64,000 bases of DNA from Bryopsis sp. KO-2023 (lineage: Eukaryota > Chlorophyta > Ulvophyceae > Bryopsidales > Bryopsidaceae): the NCBI GenBank assembly GCA_030272585.1, contig BSYQ01000012.1:868001-932000 (forward strand), written 5' to 3'. The notes under the pieces are model-generated. The model had not been told where the DNA came from, ran no database searches, and saw only the letters and a program-made list of their open reading frames with translations. Positions 57,501 to 64,000 of this stretch are shown piece by piece. Both the position numbers and the translations under genes were made by a program. The stretch's first letter is position 1. The number at the start of each line of letters is the position of its first letter.

Positions 57501-60500
57501 GACAGTCAGACCCACTTGCTCCTTTGTTTGTAAACGAACTCGATTCATCCATCTGGCCATAGATGATGCAAATGTTTGGAGACATCACCCGCTGTACTGA
57601 AATCAGCTGCTTCTCTTTCTCATGACAACTTTTTTTCCCCGAACCAAATTGTTATAGCTCCATCGATAAACCTCTGCATGACCCCCAACTTCGAATCCCG
57701 CCTCATCCAACACTTGCACAAGTTTTAAATATCTCTGAGATCTCCACCGGAAACACCAGTTCCAATCACTCCACTATGAAAATCCATGCCTGCTCGTAAA
57801 ATTTTGGGGCATCTCAGCTCATCATTCTCCCTATATTCTTCACCAGATTGGCTTTTCCACAACCTGACCTTTTCTTCTTCCAGCAGCCTTGGACAATGTC
57901 CATCTCCTCTTTGATCCACCCACAACTCGATTTTGTTTAAAGTTGTTTAGTTGAAATTCCGCTCCGCTCCAGCCCAGCACAAACAGTCCAGATGCTTGAT
58001 CACCATACAAAGACAAGGACCCCTGCAGATGGCCTTTTGTTAAACCGTATGTCTGTCCAGGTCACCAGAATCCAGGTTTCTCCCCATACAAGCATAACTC
58101 TCCACACCTGCAAGCCCATCCCATGGAGCATCATTTTTTTTTTGGATAGTTGGCAGCTTGACGTTTGTTCGGATCGACAATAGAAATTGCCCTGGCTCCT
58201 TGCACTGTTTATCAGTTCTCCATCCACATGCCGATAGCACCCCTGTTCTGATTTTTTGACACCCTGATCCATCCAACCACAGCCAAGATCACCTCCTTTT
58301 TCCACAGCATTCTTCTTTTTCACAGCTTTTCGAAACGATTCCTGATTTCTCCAAGAAAAGAAGACGCCCACCAGCCGATTGGTTTCCATATCCTGTTTGC
58401 TGCCAGGATCTGTGGTGGAGAAAGACATGATGGAGGGGTAGTAGGAGACAGCCTCCTACTTGGAGGACTTGGTGGCAGCATTTGGGGATGGAGCAGGCGA
58501 CGTAACAGGGGAGATGATAGGAATGGCTGCTGGAGGAGACGTTGCTGGTGCTGGAGTTGCTGGCCCTGGAGTTGCTGGTGCTGATGGCCCTGGCTGTGGT
58601 GCTGGGGGCAGGATGGACGGTGGCTGGAGGCTGAGGTTGGCTGGGGTGGGGTTGATGGGCAGAGTGGAAGGCAGCTGGAGGAACGGAGGTGGCTGCAACT
58701 GGAGGTGGCCCATGACCCCAAGCGAATCTGGAATCACAAACCCCACACACGTTATACATGCTCTCCTGAAGAGGGAAAAGTGTTTGGGCGATCTGAAGTC
58801 ATCTCAGTTGATGGAATTTAGCACACACACCCAGTTTTTTTCCAGATTGTATATTTAAAATTGTTCGAAGAAACAACCGCACTGGGACAGGCAGTCTGGT
58901 TCAAGAGGTTCAAAATAATCAAGAAAAAAAAAATTACTTTCACAACATAGAGGAGAGAAGGGCCTCCTCTAGATATAGAAATCTCAAAGACATCCCACAG
59001 AACTTCCACACAGGGGACAGGTACAGGCCATCCTGATACTCGGGCTCTGAAAGCTACAGTCACCAACTGGCATTACCATAAAAGATGCGTCGATATTAAA
59101 CTTGCAATGTTGAATTTCAACAAGATCGACTAGGCAAGAAGAGCTTCTAGCGAGCATTCCATGAACATCACGGAACTAAAAAATCCACTGGGTATGAATG
59201 CGTCTAGAAAATTGTCAAGCAACTCAATGTTGTGGACAACTTACCCTTCAGCGACATCCTCTCAAACTGATCGCCGAGGAGGGACATCGCGGTGCACTTG
59301 ACGTCTTCCTTGGGGCCTGAATAGAGAAAAAAGCGCAAAACGTTCAGCAAATTTTTCTGAATTGACTTCTGATGATTTTTTTGCAATATTATTCTACCCA
59401 GCTGTTGAATCCCAAACAGAAAGCTGAACCAATGAACGAGGGCACAAAAACCAAGCATATCAAGACTGCCACAAAAAATTCAGGCTGTGGTCTTCTATGA
59501 CTGTACTTCATCACTGATCTTTTTAATGAACTTCCTGTATTTTTCACACCCACAAACTATTTGCAGACATAAGCTCAAATACCGTTTTGAAAAATGACCA
59601 AAAACCCAACTCTTTTTTTTCATTACTATTTTAGAGAGGCGAGAAGGGGATACAATCACCAGAAATTCCCAAAAGTAAAACAGATTTCAATGAAGCTGAA
59701 AAAACCAAGGTAAAAAAACGATGCAACACTTACTTTCCTCCCATTGCATGAGCATGTCCACATCCCAGTGGAACTCAACCCCGACCATAAAGTCGAGGTT
59801 AAGCCCCACTGAGATGCGGAGCACCTCGCTCCTCGCCTTCTTCTTGCCGCATTTCTTCGTGGGTCTTTTTGTAACCCCAACCGGTGAGCCAAGGGAGTGC
59901 CGGGATTTACCCAAGCGCCAGCCCTTGACTCGGTTGAGGTCACTCATAGACCCTTCCCCTGAAAAAAAAAAAGCAAGAAGAAAGAAAGCTTAAGGATTGC
60001 TTAAGGTTTTTTCAGGGGGAAAAACATATCACCAAGCAACTTTGTATCCATTTTCAGTTACTGTCCTTCAATGTTTTTTCTTCCAGGTTCACAGTTTAGT
60101 CATGGCAAGCAGAATTTTTTTTTCTAAAAGGTTAAAATACTTACAGTGCCGCGGCATGTTCGGTCTGAAAATTCTGCAACAAATTAAAAACACAAAAATT
60201 CAAACCTCATATGTCTATAGAAGAAACATGATGGCATGAAAATCAGGGGCACCAAAAATAGCTGATCGACCCCTCCCCCAAAAAATATCATGGTTTTAGA
60301 AATAAAACAATCAGGTGTTTGGGCTGGTGGAGCTGGATTACTTCTTCATGCCCTTTTTTTCAGGAACATTTGACATGATTGAAATGAAATTTGTGATGCA
60401 GGAAACCGTCTTGAATAACAATTGCAAAAACCTCCGCCAGAAAACAGAGCAAACAACCAACCTGCCATTTTGAAACACCTTGCTTCCTTGCTTGATTGTG

Positions 60501-61313
60501 TTCTCTTGTTTATTTCAAAGATGTGGTGCTTGATGGGAAGCAGGCAGGTTTGGGAAAACAAAAGTGCAACAGAAACAAGGCCGAGATTTTGTTTTGAGTG
60601 AGAAAACCAAAAAAAGGGATGGGGGTGACATGATTGAAGTCAGCCCACCACCATAACAAGCAACAGCTTGTCAAGAAACCAACAAAAACCAGAGAAAACA
60701 ATGGCTTGAGGAAGAACACAACCACCAGCCAGAAACTCTTAGTAAAAAACAACACAGTCACTGTGTGCATCAACCTCCCACAATACATGTCTTCCCAAAA
60801 AAAACAACAGGGGAGAAAATCAGACAAGAAGGGAGTGGGTGATGAAAAAAGGTGTGCAGCGGAGGCGGCTGCGAAAGAAATTCAACTACGACAACGCGAC
60901 AAAAAACTACTCCCCTTTCCGCTGGTATACCGCACAGCAAGGAAGCCAAGAGCAAAATAAACACAGGGATTTCGTAAGGAAAATCCGGCCCACGCTTCTC
61001 GTAAGCAAAACTGCTCCTTTCGAACCACTCGTTCATATGAGCGGATAACGATCAAGGCGAAATTTTACCACTCTCACAACAGGCGGGCGTGCCGGCACGT
61101 ACCAGAATTAACCTGAAAATGCCCGTTCGCTCCTGTGGTCGCCGCGCTCTCGCTCGGTTGTATAACCCTTCCCTACACTCCAATACAGTTGGTAGAAGGG
61201 AGAACACGCGGCCTGCGCCGAATTTATTCAAGAATACGAGTCAGACATACGGCAACACTCCCAAAAATAACCATGATTTCATCGCAAATAAATTTGAATC
61301 AGTACGGCAACGG
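54541..61313 (-). repeat. Large duplicated block C (inverted)
   Basis: Reverse complement of blocks A and B. The gene end lies at 58456-61313 and the 3' tandem units at about 54541-58455 (CAGCAGCCTT at 57882 and CAGCAGACTG at 56583, about 1.3 kb apart). The outer edge at about 61313 shares with B the words CACCGTTGCC and AAATTTATTTGCGATG. It is longer than B because more tandem units are kept. Confidence 0.72.
58456..60157 (-). CDS. Basic/Pro-rich protein of unknown function, copy C
   Basis: Exons 60145-60157, 59734-59958, 59245-59316 and 58456-58727 give 193 residues with exon lengths 13, 225, 72 and 272, identical to copy A. Compared with the other copies it has GDQFERMSLK in exon 3 and ends AATKSSK. 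The frame is intact. Its upstream region also aligns with that of A and B. Function unknown. Confidence 0.75.
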
Positions 61314-61424
61314 TGTTTTTCTCGAAAAAATAATACTTTCTTTAATATTACTATATATTAAGCTATTGCGAACCCCGAAGAAAACTGGATGCATGCACAA
61401 GCTTTGCCCAGGTGCTTGGCTGGA

Positions 61425-61490
61425 ACCAGAAAGATTTAGAGGTTGTTTCAACGATGCAGAATTCAGAGACGTTGTCGTTGAAACTGAAGA
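61425..61490 (+). pseudogene. Remnant of a third BTB gene
   Basis: The plus-strand translation RFRGCFNDAEFRDVVVETEE matches the N-terminal BTB segment of the two complete genes (RLRLCFNDAKLSDVVVETED). Similarity stops abruptly where a MITE fragment begins. Neither the rest of the BTB domain nor the Gly-rich region follows. It is clearly a broken piece. Confidence 0.7.
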
Positions 61491-61563
61491 GGCCCTTGTT
61501 TGGCCCCAAAATTTGCCATTCAATTTTTTGGGGGGGCCACAATGGGCCACGAAAAATACACTG
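61491..61563. mobile_element. Truncated end of the hAT-type MITE
   Basis: It corresponds to about 5023-5105 of the complete MITE: GGCCCTTGTTTGGCCCC, AATTTGCCATTC, and the terminal GAAAAATACACTG. The other end is missing and no 8-bp duplication can be paired. It abuts the BTB remnant directly. Confidence 0.75.
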
Positions 61564-62467
61564 CTGCCAACCTGTTAGTTCTTTGCTGTTTTCCAAATGT
61601 GCAGTGTGGTGATAGTCAAGCACGTCAATCCTGGTGCAAAAGCACCAGATTTGAATGATTGCAGAAAAAAAATCACAACAAAACTCGGACTTCGAGAGGG
61701 TGCTGGCTGAATCAGGAGGGGTGGTTGAACGGGCGCTCGTAGAAATTCGGATACCTTGGAGATTCCAGTTGTAAATAAACAAATAAATATAACTTGTGAA
61801 GTTCAGTTGCAGCTGTAGTTGCAGCAAGGAAAACGTCTGAATCATTCGGTGCAGGCCGGGCTTCCTTTCCTTCAAGAAATTCTCATCAGACAAGCTGTTC
61901 TTCTTATCATCCCACTTTTTTTTCTAACTTTTTAATATTCCACTTAAGCTTTTTTTCGATGCAACATATCCTAGGATCCAACCAAAGGTTTTCTATTTTT
62001 TAAAAAATTGTCATCTTGGGGCCTTTTCTTTTCTTACAACTATAAAATTCCATACCGAAAAATTCTTAACACCCATCACCTGCTCCCCTTCCCAGAAAAA
62101 TGCTTGCAACCAATCGTCTCCCCCCCCGCAAAAAAAATGTGGAAAACCACCACTGTACAAAACAAAGTAGATTGGGCCTTGGGGAAGGAAGAAAAAAACA
62201 CCACCACCTAATGATCAAACAGTTGCTTTATCTAAAACTTTGAACACTTTTCTAACTCCGGGCAAGCTGAATGATATGCAGCTAGCTGAGGTCTGCATGT
62301 CATTCTTCTTTTCCATCTTCAAATCAAAATGTCTGACATGCAAGCATCCCTCTGCCCCTCGTTCACCTATTGGAATCGTTGGAAAATGATCATTTCCATG
62401 CATGCCATAACTGGTATGGAAATCTTCCAGTCATATATATAGATAAACTGGAAGATGCGTTGAGCGA
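61564..62467. other. Spacer without recognised gene
   Basis: AT-rich with A, T and C runs. Short frames only. Nothing supported. Confidence 0.5.
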
Positions 62468-63524
62468 CTATGGCGATGGACCTCCGAAAGCTGCCTTTGG
62501 GAGTTTGGATGCAGCAAGGGGGCAGTCTTGCCCAGAACAGCGATTGGAAAAGTGATCATTCTTATAGCAGCCGCCTTTCTGTTGGATATTCAAAGAAGAC
62601 AGAACACCGCTCGTTGAATTTCATTATGTGGAAAAATTCCTCAAATTCTTCCTATTCAATGCCTGTTTGAGCAGTTTTCTTTAGATGATGCGGCAAAAGA
62701 ATTGAATGAAAAAAAATAATAAAGCGGCATAGAACCCACCGTCGAAAGATTTGTTCCAGACAGGGCACTGTTTGATTTTGAGCTTTTGTTTTTTTTTTTG
62801 GAAAGGAGAAATCGAAGGCCAAAAAGAGAAGCATCAAAAGTGAAGAAAGACATGAACGCATCAATAACATTTCCTTTTTCAGTTTTTTTTTTCCTTTTTC
62901 ACTTAAAATCTTTAAAGATAATACTAACAAAAGTAACCAAGAAAGAACAGATGTGATCTGGCTCCACCCATGATTTTCAGCACAAAATTCGAAAAGAATC
63001 CAATTTTTCTTTTTTGTAAAACACCTGATCAGGAGAAAGTCCTTCGAAGCACTGCTTGCAAATTCCACATCCGCATTCCTTACATTCCGCTGAACATTCA
63101 CCACAAGACTCGAAGCCGCCTGCAAAACGCGCAATCAACCCCCCCCTCCGCAAAAAAAAAACAAATAAATATACACTATGGACTGTGGATGGTTTCTAAA
63201 CAAACGATCCACATATACGCACGATCGATCGATCGATATCGTAGAGAGCTGCGGTAGGAAATTCACCACAGCTGGATCGAAAAAAAGCATGGTCGTCAAC
63301 TTTTAGGAAACAAAAGCGCCAGATCGCGGAGCGGTGCCCCCATGCAAGAGTTCCATCGACAACTATCGACGTGGGGTTTTCGGTTTGTTGAAAACTGAGG
63401 AAACGATCCATTTCAGAATATTCCATTGGGCATTCGACTCACGGTGCGCACCATCTTGGGCGGCGGCGGCAAGAACCACAACGGCGAGAAAGAGGAAGCC
63501 AACGAGTGCGATTTTCTCAGCCAT
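62468..63524 (-). CDS. Secreted Cys-rich peptide precursor
   Basis: Exons 63443-63524, 63025-63119 and 62468-62578 give 95 residues, all GT-AG and in phase. Residues 1-22 are a signal peptide (AEKIALVGFLFLAVVVLAAA) followed by AQDGAH. The second exon encodes a dense cysteine block ESCGECSAECKECGCGICKQ ending in CFEG, with seven Cys in about 20 residues. The third has three more Cys in GGCYKN and RCSGQDCPL before a Pro/Ala-rich end. CxxC and CxC spacings could bind metal or form disulfides; the signal peptide favours disulfides. I know no matching family. The donor of exon 1 is strong (ACC|GTGAGT). The third exon acceptor is the least certain part. Confidence 0.58.
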
Positions 63525-64000
63525 CGTTGGGACGGAATTCCGGTTGAGAGGGAACAGCAGTAGGTGGCAGTCCATCCACCTTTTTTGATCGAAATCAACC
63601 CCACAACCCAGTCGCAGCTTCAAGCTGATCAAGGTGATCCAGTCTTCCTCAGCGAAGATTGGCTGAGCTCAACCATAGTCTGAATCGAGGTTGGTGATGG
63701 GACCTCTGGGCCGATCCATCATTCAATCAATGACTGCATATTGCGTGATACTTGGAGGAGGTCTCTTGGATGGCCACCCCTTTTGTGTTGATTTTGTTTC
63801 TTTGATTCTTGTTTGGTAGGTCTACTTTTGACTTTTTTTTCCCTTGGAATTAAGCAAGCTTTTTGGGTGGATGTCTTACATGCCGTGGTTAACATTTGTC
63901 TTTCTCTCTATTTTTCTGTCTTTTTTGGGGGTTGACTACACAAGTCCATATTTATGTAAGAAAAGAGCAGAAAGAAGCACAAAAAAACAGTCATTGGATT
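63525..64000. other. Upstream flank of Cys-rich gene to window end
   Basis: The first 100 bases are the likely promoter of the minus-strand gene. The rest is T-rich with no gene seen. Confidence 0.45.

Noticed and set aside
58460-58858. 132-codon Gly/Ala-rich frame on the plus strand
   Set aside because: It is the antisense shadow of the Pro-rich last exon of copy C.

Overview
The window is nuclear DNA of a eukaryote. It has GT-AG spliced genes with up to 18 exons, a Pol III tRNA gene, long AT-rich and homopolymer-rich spacers and several dispersed repeats. No bacterial operons or Shine-Dalgarno sites are visible. Two genes constrain the lineage. One is a clear relative of TWD40-2, a subunit of the TSET/TPLATE endocytic complex that animals and fungi have largely lost. 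The other is a SUVR3-like histone methyltransferase with an F-box-like N-terminus of the plant type. The organism is therefore probably not an opisthokont and may be an alga or related protist; the species cannot be fixed from sequence alone.

Layout. 1-4.6 kb and 9.8-13.7 kb are two copies of a tandem segmental duplication. Each carries a fold-back repeat, a tRNA gene (anticodon TAT) and, on the minus strand, a BTB-BACK protein fused to a glycine-rich domain like that of ALK/LTK receptors. Between them lie a complete 381-bp hAT-type MITE with 8-bp target duplications (4725-5105), the 3' part of an unidentified minus-strand spliced gene with an in-frame TGA (6.8-7.9 kb), a striking chain of consecutive hairpins (8.9-9.1 kb) and a tRNA-like SINE remnant. 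14.6-17.0 kb holds a five-exon gene for a secreted Cys-rich protein with a Pro-rich tail. 18.4-27.1 kb holds the 18-exon TWD40-2 gene on the minus strand.

From 27.2 kb a block of about 5-7 kb occurs three times: A (27.2-33.0, forward), B (37.7-42.5, forward) and C (54.5-61.3, inverted). Each copy contains an intact four-exon gene for an unrecognised 188-193 residue protein with a basic N-terminal domain and a Pro/Ala-rich tail, followed by degenerate 1.2-1.3 kb tandem units. Between A and B sits a paralogue of the secreted gene in which the Pro-rich tail is replaced by a collagen-like one. Between B and C is single-copy DNA: a multi-spanning class 3 (DAG) lipase, a small Lys-rich six-exon protein, the SUVR3-like methyltransferase and a divergently transcribed orphan gene, then 2.7 kb of purine-rich spacer. 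Beyond C are a remnant of a third BTB gene abutting a MITE fragment, and a three-exon gene for a secreted Cys-rich peptide on the minus strand.

The genes do not form one pathway. The main themes are membrane traffic and lipid signalling (TWD40-2, lipase), chromatin (SUVR3), secreted or matrix proteins (two paralogues and the Cys-rich peptide) and repeated local duplication. All splice models were built by eye from reading frame, GT-AG signals and agreement between paralogues or with remembered family sequences. No alignment or database search was run.
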